This document shows positions 1 to 6,765 of a DNA stretch of 8,730 nucleotides, piece after piece. Under the pieces are notes generated by a model, which was given only the letters and a program-made list of their open reading frames with translations, searched no databases and was not told where the DNA came from. The stretch comes from Woeseiaceae bacterium. Lineage in GTDB: Bacteria > Pseudomonadota > Gammaproteobacteria > Steroidobacterales > Woeseiaceae. The first letter of the stretch is position 1, and every line of letters starts with the position of its first letter. The stretch lies in the NCBI GenBank assembly GCA_022866645.1, contig JALHUQ010000193.1, positions 1 to 8,730 on the forward strand. The letters run 5' to 3'. A program made the translations under genes and the position numbers.

Positions 1-637
1 CCAGCTCGTTCGTGGAGATGCCAATTACACGCTCGTGCAGGTCTCAATTAACGACATAATTATGGTGTTTGCATTCGCACCCATAGCAGCGTTCCTGCTC
101 GGCGTCACTGACATAGTAGTGCCATGGGAAACTTTGCTTCTTTCTGTCATTCTCTACGTTGTCATTCCGCTTGCGGCCGGCTACATCACACGCAAATTGC
201 TGGACGACTCCGGCAATCATGAACGCATCGCGACTTTCTCTGGCAACGTAAAACCCTATTCGATCATGGGACTTTTGGCCACTGTCGTGTTGCTGTTTGG
301 ATTTCAGGCGCAAACGATTATTGACGAACCCATGGTCATTGGCCTGATTGCCGTTCCTCTGCTGATTCAGAGTTATGGCATCTTTATCATCGCCTACGGT
401 TGGGCGTATCTGTGGCGCGTGCCATTCGATACGGCAGCGCCTGCGGCATTGATAGGAACATCGAATTTCTTTGAACTGGCCGTTGCCGTTGCTATCAGCT
501 TGTTCGGCTTGAACTCAGGCGCGGCTCTGGCGACCGTTGTGGGTGTCCTGGTCGAAGTTCCGGTCATGCTGTCATTGGTTTACTTCGCAAACAAAACGCG
601 CGAGTACTTCGTCCGACCAAAGAAGAACAGACAATAA
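1..637 (+). CDS. acr3: ACR3 family arsenite efflux transporter, C-terminal part (5' end outside window)
   Basis: Inner-membrane carrier expected to expel arsenite (and perhaps antimonite) using the proton gradient. The frame is open from the left edge (first full codon at base 2) and gives about 211 residues, so roughly the first 40 percent of a family member of about 350 residues is missing. The visible N-terminal end reads GDANYTLVQVSINDI, which matches the ACR3 signature. About six hydrophobic segments follow, including one beginning at WETLLLSVILYVV, one with PAALIGTSNFFELAVAVA and a last with GVLVEVPVMLSLVYFA. The NFFELA segment carries a membrane glutamate that is conserved in the family. 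The conserved cysteine lies upstream of the window. A GTG at 35 could be mistaken for a start, but the homology continues upstream of it. No arsR or arsC is visible; they may lie to the left. The family call is firm; the substrate is inferred from the family. Confidence 0.93.
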   Translation, partial: QLVRGDANYTLVQVSINDIIMVFAFAPIAAFLLGVTDIVVPWETLLLSVILYVVIPLAAGYITRKLLDDSGNHERIATFSGNVKPYSIMGLLATVVLLFGFQAQTIIDEPMVIGLIAVPLLIQSYGIFIIAYGWAYLWRVPFDTAAPAALIGTSNFFELAVAVAISLFGLNSGAALATVVGVLVEVPVMLSLVYFANKTREYFVRPKKNRQ

Positions 638-641
638 AAAA

Positions 642-665
642 CCGGGGCGGCGTGAACCACCCCGG
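642..665 (-). terminator. Rho-independent terminator of the hsp20 gene, possibly serving both convergent genes
   Basis: CCGGGGCGG (642-650) and CCACCCCGG (657-665) form a GC-rich stem of nine positions with one C/A mismatch and a six-base loop. On the plus strand a run of A lies just before the stem (636-641), so on the minus strand the hairpin is followed directly by a T-tract. This is the classic intrinsic terminator layout for the hsp20 gene, whose stop is at 687-689. The hairpin begins only 4 bases after the acr3 stop. It lacks a T-tract in that direction, so it would terminate acr3 transcripts less well. Confidence 0.82.
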
Positions 666-686
666 CTACATCACACTGGCGCGTCG

Positions 687-1175
687 CTAGGCGACTTTAA
701 TAGTGTGACGTTCAGCTACCTCAAGCTTGGGAAGGAATACTTCGAGAATGCCGTCTTTGAGTTCGGCGTGGACCTTATCGGCATCCACTGAAACCGGCAA
801 AGCGATAGTTCTCATCAACTTGCCGTATCCGACCTCGTGACGATAGTAGGCATCCTTCTTTTCTTCCTCCTCAAACTTTCTTTCAGCCTCAATCATGAGT
901 CGATCGCCCATGACCGTGACTTCGATGTCATCTTTCTCGACACCGGGTAGCTCACCGCGGACAACGAGCTCCTTTTCATGATCGATAACGTCCAGGCGAA
1001 AACTGCGCTCGTAGTCAACACCCATCGGCCATCTCCATGCCAGTGGCTCAAACGTCTCCATCCAGCGGCGTGGTGGGAAGTCCTCAAGGAACTCCTCCAT
1101 GCTCTGGGTGCGAGGCATCGCCCGTTTTACATCAACAAACCTCTTATCGGGTTCGAATCTGCTCAGAATGGACAT
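687..1175 (-). CDS. Small heat-shock protein, Hsp20/alpha-crystallin family
   Basis: ATP-independent cytoplasmic holdase chaperone of 162 residues that would bind unfolding proteins during stress and form oligomers. Residues 1-57 are a variable, Trp/Pro-rich N-terminal arm. The alpha-crystallin domain spans about 58-150, with the ELPGVEKDDIEV core (75-86) and the family signature AELKDGILEVFLPK (137-150). The C-terminal tail ends TIKVA, giving an I-X-V motif at 159-161 that in this family docks neighbouring dimers. A longer reading to 1223 is open, but the ATG at 1173-1175 is preferred because a near-perfect AGGAGG ribosome binding site lies 8 bases upstream and the extension contributes no domain. 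The gene converges on acr3 and is divergent from the aminomethyltransferase gene. The family call is firm; the subtype (IbpA or other) is not decided. Confidence 0.95.
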   Translation of the reverse strand: MSILSRFEPDKRFVDVKRAMPRTQSMEEFLEDFPPRRWMETFEPLAWRWPMGVDYERSFRLDVIDHEKELVVRGELPGVEKDDIEVTVMGDRLMIEAERKFEEEEKKDAYYRHEVGYGKLMRTIALPVSVDADKVHAELKDGILEVFLPKLEVAERHTIKVA

Positions 1176-1213
1176 TTCATGCACCTCCTTCCCATTGCGG
1201 CGCTGACGAAGGT
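1176..1213 (-). promoter_or_regulatory. hsp20 leader with strong Shine-Dalgarno and a possible anti-Shine-Dalgarno
   Basis: On the minus strand the sequence GAAGGAGGT (complement of 1183-1191) precedes the ATG with good spacing. About 16 bases further upstream lies ACCTTC (complement of 1208-1213), which can pair with GAAGG of the ribosome binding site, or as ACC/GGT plus TTC/GAA with a bulge. Such weak pairing is what RNA thermometers upstream of small heat-shock genes use. The ribosome binding site is certain; the thermometer role is inference from a short complementarity. Confidence 0.4.
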
Positions 1214-1242
1214 CCGCCAGCACATCCTTTGTACGCCTTGCC

Positions 1243-1277
1243 TGTCAATTCGGTATTCGGAGATGTTCGGATTGACA
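1243..1277. promoter_or_regulatory. Inverted repeat with divergent TTGACA boxes between hsp20 and the aminomethyltransferase gene
   Basis: TGTCAAT (1243-1249) and ATTGACA (1271-1277) are perfect inverted copies separated by 21 bases, and similarity continues inward as partly matching CGG/CCG bases. The right arm contains TTGACA on the plus strand (1272-1277); 17 bases later is CAAAAA (1295-1300), a weak -10 match, which could give a transcript with a leader of about 75 bases into the gene at 1384. The left arm contains TTGACA on the minus strand, pointed at hsp20, but I find no good -10 at normal spacing. TTCGG occurs three times between and beside the arms. It may be an operator or simply two facing -35 boxes. 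No clear heat-shock sigma-32 consensus was seen. Confidence 0.3.
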
Positions 1278-1383
1278 CACTTTTGGGCAACGGGCAAAAA
1301 TGGCGATGTTGTTGCTGCCCGCGAGAGCGTCCAGTACCATTCTGCGCCGATAGCCCTGCCATCCGACGACGCGGAGATTCTCG

Positions 1384-2550
1384 GTGACCAAACCTGCCGA
1401 CGCTAAAAACGCACCCCCGACGATTTCGTTCGGGCCACGAGTGCACAAGTCACCGTACTTTGATGCGACGCTGCGTTACGGTGCGAAGTCATTCACAATT
1501 TACAATCATGTGTACATGCCAACCTGTTATTCCAGTCCGGTCGAGGAATACTGGAGTCTGGTCAATGACGTCACGCTTTGGGATGTCAGCTGCCAACGTC
1601 AGATTGAAATAACCGGGCCTGACGCGTTCCGCTTCATCCAGTTTCTGACGCCGCGTGATATGTCCCACTGCGAAGTAGGTCAATGCAAATACATGATGCT
1701 CACGAATCAGGATGGCGGCATCGTCAACGACGCGATTCTGTTGCGTGTACGTGAAGACCAGTTCTGGTTGTCGCCCGGCGACGGTGATGTGCTCATGTGG
1801 GCGTCCGGGGCGGCAGTGAACAGCGGCATGGATGTCCGGGTTTTCGAACCGGACGTTTCGCCCTTGCAGTTACAGGGACCGAAATCTCCGCACGTGGCCA
1901 GAGACTTGTTCGGCGACTGGGTGCTGGATATGAAGTACTACTGGCTGAAGGAAACCACCCTCGATGGCATTCCCCTGGTCATTTCCAGAACGGGCTGGAG
2001 CGGCGAACTTGGCTACGAACTTTATCTGCAGGATTCGACCTGCGGCGACGTGCTTTGGGAGCGAGTCATGGATGCGGGCAAACTCTACAACATCAAGCCG
2101 ACCGCACCCAACACGATTCGCAGCATTGAAGGTGGATTGCTCTCGTACGTCTCGGACATCACCCTCCAGGACAATCCGTTCGTCATCGGCATGGACAAGT
2201 TCGTCAATCTCGATCAGGACGATGATTTTATCGGCAAAGTGGCATTGACGAAAATCAAGGCTGAAGGCGTAAAGAGACGATTAATCGGAATCGAAATTAC
2301 CGGCGCACCGCTGACAGGCTCGAATGAACATTTCTGGGCAGTTAGCAAGAACGGCGAACAGATCGGCCACGTTACGCGTTGCGTGTACTCACCAAGGCTG
2401 AAGAAGAATATTGGCTGGGCCAACGTAGCATCGGAGTACTCATCGATCGGTACGAAGTTCTATGTTGCCGCATCCGATGGCGATCGTCATGCAACGGTGT
2501 GCGAGGCGCCGTGGGTCAAGGCCGAGATCAGGATTCCGCCGCTCGACTGA
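1384..2550 (+). CDS. GcvT/DmdA-like tetrahydrofolate-dependent aminomethyltransferase (putative demethylase)
   Basis: Cytoplasmic enzyme of 388 residues from the family that moves a one-carbon unit from a substrate to tetrahydrofolate. The family includes glycine cleavage T-protein, sarcosine and dimethylglycine enzymes, and the dimethylsulfoniopropionate demethylase DmdA. The N-terminal part resembles DmdA more than GcvT: YNHVYMP (40-46), EEYWSLVNDVTLWDVSCQRQ (54-73), LTPR (88-91) and VGQCKYM (98-104). GGIVNDAILL (111-120) holds Asp116, at the position of the folate-site aspartate. TGWSGELGYEL (203-213) and IRSIEGGLLSY (245-255) are the other family blocks, and a C-terminal barrel follows from about 285. 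DmdA proteins are of similar length, about 370 residues. The GTG start is supported by GGAG at 1373-1376, 7 bases upstream. It stands alone, divergent from hsp20. Family membership is firm; DMSP as substrate is not established, since many DmdA-like homologues act on something else. Confidence 0.88.
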   Translation: MTKPADAKNAPPTISFGPRVHKSPYFDATLRYGAKSFTIYNHVYMPTCYSSPVEEYWSLVNDVTLWDVSCQRQIEITGPDAFRFIQFLTPRDMSHCEVGQCKYMMLTNQDGGIVNDAILLRVREDQFWLSPGDGDVLMWASGAAVNSGMDVRVFEPDVSPLQLQGPKSPHVARDLFGDWVLDMKYYWLKETTLDGIPLVISRTGWSGELGYELYLQDSTCGDVLWERVMDAGKLYNIKPTAPNTIRSIEGGLLSYVSDITLQDNPFVIGMDKFVNLDQDDDFIGKVALTKIKAEGVKRRLIGIEITGAPLTGSNEHFWAVSKNGEQIGHVTRCVYSPRLKKNIGWANVASEYSSIGTKFYVAASDGDRHATVCEAPWVKAEIRIPPLD

Positions 2551-2708
2551 TTTGATAGATTTTCGTTTTCGTTACGATTTGTAATTTTTGGCATGTTCTC
2601 GCATCACGATGGGCACAGTGCTGCACGTGCCGCCGACGCTGCTAAGTCGAAGAAATAGCATGCTCACATCGAAATGTCGGCTTTGTGCGTAGCCGTCATT
2701 CCAAAGCA
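2551..2708. other. Intergenic spacer between convergent genes, with two small hairpins
   Basis: The 158 bases between the aminomethyltransferase stop and the GNAT stop hold no credible gene. GGCAC-A-GTG / CAC-GTGCC (2612-2631) folds into an eight-pair stem with one bulged A and a three-base loop, but no T-tract follows on either strand. CGGCT (2678-2682) and AGCCG (2691-2695) form a five-pair stem just past the GNAT stop on the minus strand, followed by a poor T-run. Either could help end transcription; neither is a convincing intrinsic terminator. Confidence 0.4.
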
Positions 2709-3263
2709 TCAGATTGTTCTTTGCGTGTTCGTCTCCGTGGTTTTCAGTTCCTTACGAACGCAGACCAGCCCTGCGTCGTCAGGGTATCGACTAATAGTGA
2801 ATCCGAGGTCTCTGCAGAGGAGGAGCATATTTTTGTTCGCCCTCAAAACGATGCCCTCTATTCGCTTGAAACCGGAATCTTCCGCCACGTTGAATAGATG
2901 GCGTAGCAGCTCGCGCGCGATACCGCGCCCCTGCCAATCGTCAGCGACAACGACCGCAAACTCAGCGGAATTTTCGAAACCTCCTGGCGCATATCGTGCC
3001 ACGCCGATCTCAAGCTCCGCCGACTCGGATTGTACGGTCGCTATGAGCGCCATCTCACGCGGATAATCCACTTGAGTAAACCGATCCAACATCTGCGGGG
3101 AGAGTTCTTCAATAGCCGAAAAGAACCGAAAATATTTGGAGTTGGACGACAGACCACTGACGAATGCTCGCTCGATCTCACGGTCTTCAGGTTGGATCGG
3201 GCGGATCGTTACTCTGCTGCCATCGTCTGTGATCCACTCATGTCTGATAGGAGGAGGTTGCAT
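2709..3263 (-). CDS. GNAT family N-acetyltransferase, similar to the catalytic domain of Pat-type lysine acetyltransferases
   Basis: Protein of 184 residues predicted to transfer an acetyl group from acetyl-CoA to an amino group. The start GSRVTIRPIQPED (15-27) is the usual first strand and helix. The blocks KYFRFF (43-48) and FTQVDYPREMALIA (62-75) are typical of the GNAT domain found at the C-terminus of Pat/YfiQ protein acetyltransferases. EFAVVVADDWQGRGIARELL (101-120) contains the acetyl-CoA pyrophosphate-binding loop QGRGIA (111-116). VLRANKNMLLLCRDLGF (139-155) is the C-terminal cofactor motif. The CoA-ligase-like domain of full-length Pat is absent, so this is a stand-alone GNAT and its target cannot be told. 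ATG at 3261-3263 is chosen because the domain begins shortly after it; only a weak GGA-type ribosome site lies upstream. It lies downstream of the metY operon on the same strand, but 346 bases away. Confidence 0.9.
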   Translation of the reverse strand: MQPPPIRHEWITDDGSRVTIRPIQPEDREIERAFVSGLSSNSKYFRFFSAIEELSPQMLDRFTQVDYPREMALIATVQSESAELEIGVARYAPGGFENSAEFAVVVADDWQGRGIARELLRHLFNVAEDSGFKRIEGIVLRANKNMLLLCRDLGFTISRYPDDAGLVCVRKELKTTETNTQRTI

Positions 3264-3609
3264 TTCGAATCCGTTACTTACCGATGAGCGACCACTTCAC
3301 TTCAGTAGCAGCCAGTCAACAGTTTATCACCTAAACGTCTGCTTTCGGCGGTGGCCGCTTTATGGCTATTTCTTCGGCGTTCCTGGACCAACGAAGAACC
3401 AACCAATCAATCCGACAAGTGGGAACAACGCCACGACCAAGACCCAGATAATTTTCTTGGTGGTATCGACGGAACCACCAAATATTTGCACAATTGCGAG
3501 AATTATGACCGTCGGGTCAACAGCAGTCGTTCGCTAAAATCGAGATTCTAGCCTCTGAACGGCTGACATCGGACGAATACCGGACGCTGACTTGCAGACA
3601 CCAGCCCGA
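3264..3609. other. Spacer between the acyl-CoA enzyme gene and the GNAT gene
   Basis: These 346 bases contain one credible coding trace, the PLDc_N-like frame at 3366-3491 on the minus strand. The rest shows no RNA gene or repeat. Just after the stop of the acyl-CoA enzyme gene, on the minus strand, AGCC and GGCT (complement of 3550-3564) could form a four-pair stem ahead of a mildly T-rich stretch; this is too weak to call a terminator. On the minus strand between 3264 and 3365 there is a TTGACT but no well-placed -10 for the GNAT gene. Confidence 0.4.
3366..3491 (-). CDS. PLDc_N-like small membrane protein, probably missing its N-terminus
   Basis: Read from GTG at 3489-3491, the frame gives 41 residues containing TTKKIIWVLVVALFPLVGLI followed by GWFFVGPGTPKK. 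This is the typical second half of PLDc_N (phospholipase D N-terminal-like) miniproteins: a short loop, Lys-Lys, Trp, a hydrophobic helix with a central Pro, Gly, and an ending GP. Family members are usually about 55-70 residues with two membrane helices. Here the homology continues upstream of the GTG (DPTVIILAI), but the frame meets a TAG at 3534-3536 with no ATG, GTG or TTG in between, and no ribosome site is seen. It may be a decayed gene, a frameshifted gene or one using a rare start codon. The function of such miniproteins is unknown. Confidence 0.45.
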   Translation of the reverse strand: MQIFGGSVDTTKKIIWVLVVALFPLVGLIGWFFVGPGTPKK

Positions 3610-5934
3610 CTAATTCCTCAACGGGCTACCGAAGCGCAACATGTGTTCGATACGTGCTCGCGTTTCGAGCGTCTTTGCCAAGGTCAGAAACGCTTTGCGT
3701 TCGAGACCGCAGATATCCTCTTCGCTCATCACGGTCCCGGCATCGACATCGCCGCCCGTAACGATCATGGCGATCTGCGCGCCCGTCGTTACGTCATGCG
3801 GTGTCAGGTGACCTTTCGCCGCAGCTTTCTGTAGCCACTCAATCATTTCCTGCCAAACGTCGCGACCGGGCATCGCCAGGGCTTCGCGTGGCCGCGTCGA
3901 ATAATCGCTACCCATCGCGAGCGCGGCACGGGTCGCCGCATCCAGCAATCGGTCGCGATTCATGAGATAGGTATCAGTGCCATTACGGAACATGGTGAGT
4001 GGTTCCGCTTCCAGCGGCGACCGGGCTGTCTTGCCGTAGCCAATGTTCATGAATGCCTGCCACGCGCCTTTCGTGACGTCACCTTCTCGCTCCGCCCAGC
4101 GATACAGGGTTTCCTTGACGCCGCCGCCGCCCGGCACAACCCCGACCAGCGTTTCGACCAGGCCCGTAACGGAGTTCGCATGGAAGACGACTTTGTCGCA
4201 GTGCAGTAGCACTTCAAATCCGCCCCCCAGAGAAAGTCCGGATGCCGCGGCGACCACCGGTATTGGCGCATAACGCATGCCGAGAACCGTCTTTTGAAAA
4301 TGGTGCAAGAAACTGTCGAGACCGTCCCAATCAGCATCGCGAATAAACTGCATCACACTATCGAGATTCACGCCGCATGAAAAATGCTGTGCATCGTTGT
4401 GAATAATGAGGCCCTTGAAGTTCTTGCTCGCGTGTTGAACCGACTTCGCCAGCAATGCCATCGACTCGCCGTCCAGGGTATTTGCCTTGCTGTGCCACTC
4501 GACCAAGCCCAGTTGTTCCGGCAGCTCGAAATAGCTCGCCACTTTGTTCTGAAATATCGGCGTCAGGGTCCTCCGCATTTCGGAAAATCGCGTGACTCCC
4601 TGGGCGCGACGCAGATCCCGGTAACGGCCATCCGCCTGCAAGTACTGCAGCTTGCCGCCAGACACGCGGTAGAAACTCTTCCCTGCTGCAGTTCTCACAA
4701 AGGCCGGCACATCGCGTTTTTCCGCTTCCAGCCGCGCAATGAAGTTATCCACACCGATAGCGTCGATCATCTCCATCGGACCCTGCAGCCAGTTGTACCC
4801 GAGCTTCATCGCATCATCGACGGCCACGAGGGATTCATTAACGTCCGGGACCAGACTTGCCGCGTAGCAGAGCGTTCTGGAGAGTATCTGCCAGGCATAC
4901 AAACCGTATTGATCGTCAGTCTCCAGCAATTTCGTAAAGTCGCCGACAAGTTCCGCAATAGTCGCCACCGGAGGCTTCTCGTTGTTGTAGTCTCGATACC
5001 GAAAGCTGCCGAAGTCGAGCGTCTGTTTGCTGTTGCTGTCGGCCGGATCAGACCAGCGATAAAAACCGCCCTTCGTTCCTTTGTTGCCGACGTAGCCTTC
5101 ACAAATCATTCGTGCCATGACGGGAATTTCAGCGGACACCTCATGGAACACATCATCCTCGGGCAGAATCGACACCAGGCTCGCAGCGACATCACTCATG
5201 AGGTCGATACCGATCAGATCGTACAGCCCGAAGACGCCCGTCTTCGGGATACCCATGGGTCGACCGAAAATGGCATCCGCCTCCTCGGGTGCAAGCCCCA
5301 TCTGAAATGCCATGTGTAACGCCGTCTGTATCGCGAATACGCCAACACGATTGCCGAGGAATCCCGGCGTGTCGTTACAGACAACAATACCCTTACCCAT
5401 GCGTTCTTCGTTGAACGCCTCGAGACAGTCAATAACCTCGGATCGGGTATCGGCACCACGAACGATCTCCAGCAAGCGCATAAAGCGCACCGGATTGAAG
5501 AAGTGCGTGATCGCGAACTCCGCACGAAACGCCAGCGGCATATCTTCAACCAGTAGCGAGATTGGAATGGTCGACGTGTTCGAAGTGACGATCGAGCCGG
5601 GCTTGCGAACGGCATCGATTTTTTTGTAAAGCGTCTTTTTGAGTTCCAGCCGCTCAACGATCGCCTCGGTAATCCAGTCGGCATCGGCGAGTTTATCGAG
5701 GTCATCTTCGATATTGCCGATAGTGATGCGAGACAGATTATCTTTGTGCGTCAGACCCGGCTGATTCTCGTCGAGCAGGCGCTCGATGGCGCGCGCGCCG
5801 TGTGCATTACGATTGTCGCCGTCCGCTGGGATGTCGAGCAACAATACATCGACTCCGGCATTTGCGAGTTGGCCGGCTATGCCGAGCCCCATGGTTCCGG
5901 CGCCGATGACGGCCGCTATCTTGATTTCGTACAT
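3610..5934 (-). CDS. Bifunctional 3-hydroxyacyl-CoA dehydrogenase / enoyl-CoA hydratase (FadN-type)
   Basis: Beta-oxidation enzyme of 774 residues expected to hydrate enoyl-CoA and oxidise L-3-hydroxyacyl-CoA with NAD+. Domain order is dehydrogenase first and hydratase last, as in Bacillus FadN and opposite to E. coli FadB. The Rossmann motif is GAGTMG (11-16). The catalytic dyad is His144 in THFFNP and Glu156 in LLEI. The dehydrogenase C-terminal domain includes DTPGFLGNRVG (188-198), with a second copy around 374-398. The crotonase domain starts near 475 and has oxyanion-hole segments FSCGVNL (518-524) and ASGLSLGGGFE (564-574). Both catalytic acids appear present, Glu574 and Glu594 (LVET), followed by PGGGG (601-605). 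A longer start at 6048 is open but overlaps the upstream hydrolase. ATG at 5932-5934, two codons before the first beta strand and just after GGAAG, is preferred. It is last in a tight operon; no thiolase or acyl-CoA dehydrogenase partner is visible. The chain length of the substrate is unknown. Confidence 0.93.
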   Translation of the reverse strand: MYEIKIAAVIGAGTMGLGIAGQLANAGVDVLLLDIPADGDNRNAHGARAIERLLDENQPGLTHKDNLSRITIGNIEDDLDKLADADWITEAIVERLELKKTLYKKIDAVRKPGSIVTSNTSTIPISLLVEDMPLAFRAEFAITHFFNPVRFMRLLEIVRGADTRSEVIDCLEAFNEERMGKGIVVCNDTPGFLGNRVGVFAIQTALHMAFQMGLAPEEADAIFGRPMGIPKTGVFGLYDLIGIDLMSDVAASLVSILPEDDVFHEVSAEIPVMARMICEGYVGNKGTKGGFYRWSDPADSNSKQTLDFGSFRYRDYNNEKPPVATIAELVGDFTKLLETDDQYGLYAWQILSRTLCYAASLVPDVNESLVAVDDAMKLGYNWLQGPMEMIDAIGVDNFIARLEAEKRDVPAFVRTAAGKSFYRVSGGKLQYLQADGRYRDLRRAQGVTRFSEMRRTLTPIFQNKVASYFELPEQLGLVEWHSKANTLDGESMALLAKSVQHASKNFKGLIIHNDAQHFSCGVNLDSVMQFIRDADWDGLDSFLHHFQKTVLGMRYAPIPVVAAASGLSLGGGFEVLLHCDKVVFHANSVTGLVETLVGVVPGGGGVKETLYRWAEREGDVTKGAWQAFMNIGYGKTARSPLEAEPLTMFRNGTDTYLMNRDRLLDAATRAALAMGSDYSTRPREALAMPGRDVWQEMIEWLQKAAAKGHLTPHDVTTGAQIAMIVTGGDVDAGTVMSEEDICGLERKAFLTLAKTLETRARIEHMLRFGSPLRN

Positions 5935-5953
5935 GGGCTTCCGTATTGCCGAT

Positions 5954-6763
5954 TCAGGACGAAGGATTGTTGGCGAAGATGAAATCTCGCAGTAGTTTTC
6001 GGCATTCGTCCGGCGCCTCCAACGGTACCATGTGACCGCTGTTTTCAATCACGTGCAACTCCGCGCTCGCGAGGTGCACCGCGAGTTCCACACCGGCTTT
6101 TCGCGGCGTCATGCGGTCTTTGCCACCGAGAATGACCTGTATCGGACAACGGATCTTTTCCGCGGCGGGCTTGCCGTTCTTATAGGCGTCGCAGGCCCTC
6201 AGATCTGTCTCCAGCGCGGTGAGGGCATTACGCCGCATCGTTATCAGGCCGCCAGCGATCATGGAGTTTCCCGGAATTGGTCCTTGATGCTTGTGCCCTG
6301 CCTCGCCGAAGCCCCAGGAGATCATCATCGCAATCGCAGACTCCGGGTCGGTTTCGGCGGCCGCGATTAGCGCGGGATTAACGGGCGTCGCCAAGCCACT
6401 GGCGATGAAGGACACGGAGCGGACCTTGTCGGGATAGCGTGACGCGAACTCCAGAGCAATGAGACTGCCTTGTGAGTGGCCCACGACAGAGATGTTGTTG
6501 GCATCCAGGGTCTCGACGACGTTGTTGATCCAGTCCGCCATCGATTCGATCGATGCAAGGTCCGGGCCTTCCGAATTCGTGTGCCCGGGAAAGTCAGGGG
6601 CGAGAACCGCGTATTGTCGAAACGCGAAGAACCGCGAATGCAGGCCCCAGAAGGTGTGATCGAGTGCGCTGCCGCTAAGAAACAGGACTACCGGCTTGCT
6701 GTTGTCAAACGGCTTCCCACCCGTCGTCGCGAACACTCGCTTGCCATTGACCTCGAAGTACAT
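5954..6763 (-). CDS. Alpha/beta hydrolase fold protein
   Basis: Soluble hydrolase of 269 residues. The nucleophile elbow is GHSQG with Ser97, the acid is Asp216 in GGKDRMTP, and the base is His244 in NSGHMVPLE, so the catalytic triad looks complete. The oxyanion region is SGSALDHTFW (30-39), with Ser-Gly where many relatives have His-Gly. A lid region rich in Met and Gly lies about 125-180. No signal peptide is seen. The ATG starts 2 bases after the metY stop (TGACGATG), so translation is probably coupled, and the stop lies 19 bases before the acyl-CoA enzyme start. It is too short and too divergent to be homoserine O-acetyltransferase MetX, although that is the enzyme that would feed MetY. 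An esterase, thioesterase or C-C hydrolase acting on an acyl compound would fit the operon, but the substrate cannot be read from the sequence. Confidence 0.9.
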   Translation of the reverse strand: MYFEVNGKRVFATTGGKPFDNSKPVVLFLSGSALDHTFWGLHSRFFAFRQYAVLAPDFPGHTNSEGPDLASIESMADWINNVVETLDANNISVVGHSQGSLIALEFASRYPDKVRSVSFIASGLATPVNPALIAAAETDPESAIAMMISWGFGEAGHKHQGPIPGNSMIAGGLITMRRNALTALETDLRACDAYKNGKPAAEKIRCPIQVILGGKDRMTPRKAGVELAVHLASAELHVIENSGHMVPLEAPDECRKLLRDFIFANNPSS

Positions 6764-6765
6764 CG

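Noticed and set aside
1176..1223. Longer hsp20 start at 1223
   Set aside because: The strong AGGAGG site with proper spacing points to the ATG at 1173-1175, and the added residues are translated leader.
978..1406. Plus-strand frames across the hsp20 gene and its upstream spacer
   Set aside because: They are largely antisense to hsp20, show no recognisable domain, and run into the start of the aminomethyltransferase gene.
2612..2631. Hairpin after the aminomethyltransferase gene as an intrinsic terminator
   Set aside because: The stem is good, but there is no T-tract on either strand, so I record it only as a structure in the spacer.
3246..3258. GGAGGAGG on the plus strand resembling a strong ribosome binding site
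   Set aside because: It is the complement of the proline-rich first codons of the GNAT gene, and no plausible plus-strand protein follows.
4384..5319. Long plus-strand open frame of 311 codons
   Set aside because: It lies wholly opposite the well-supported acyl-CoA enzyme gene, has a composition typical of an antisense shadow, and matches no family I recognise.
5935..6048. N-terminal extension of the acyl-CoA enzyme to 6048
   Set aside because: The 38 extra residues overlap the hydrolase gene by about 95 bases and precede the normal start of the Rossmann fold; ATG at 5934 fits better.
5954..6763. Alpha/beta hydrolase as homoserine O-acetyltransferase (MetX), which would complete the MetY pathway
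   Set aside because: It is about 100 residues too short and does not show the MetX-type long lid; the motifs fit a generic small hydrolase.
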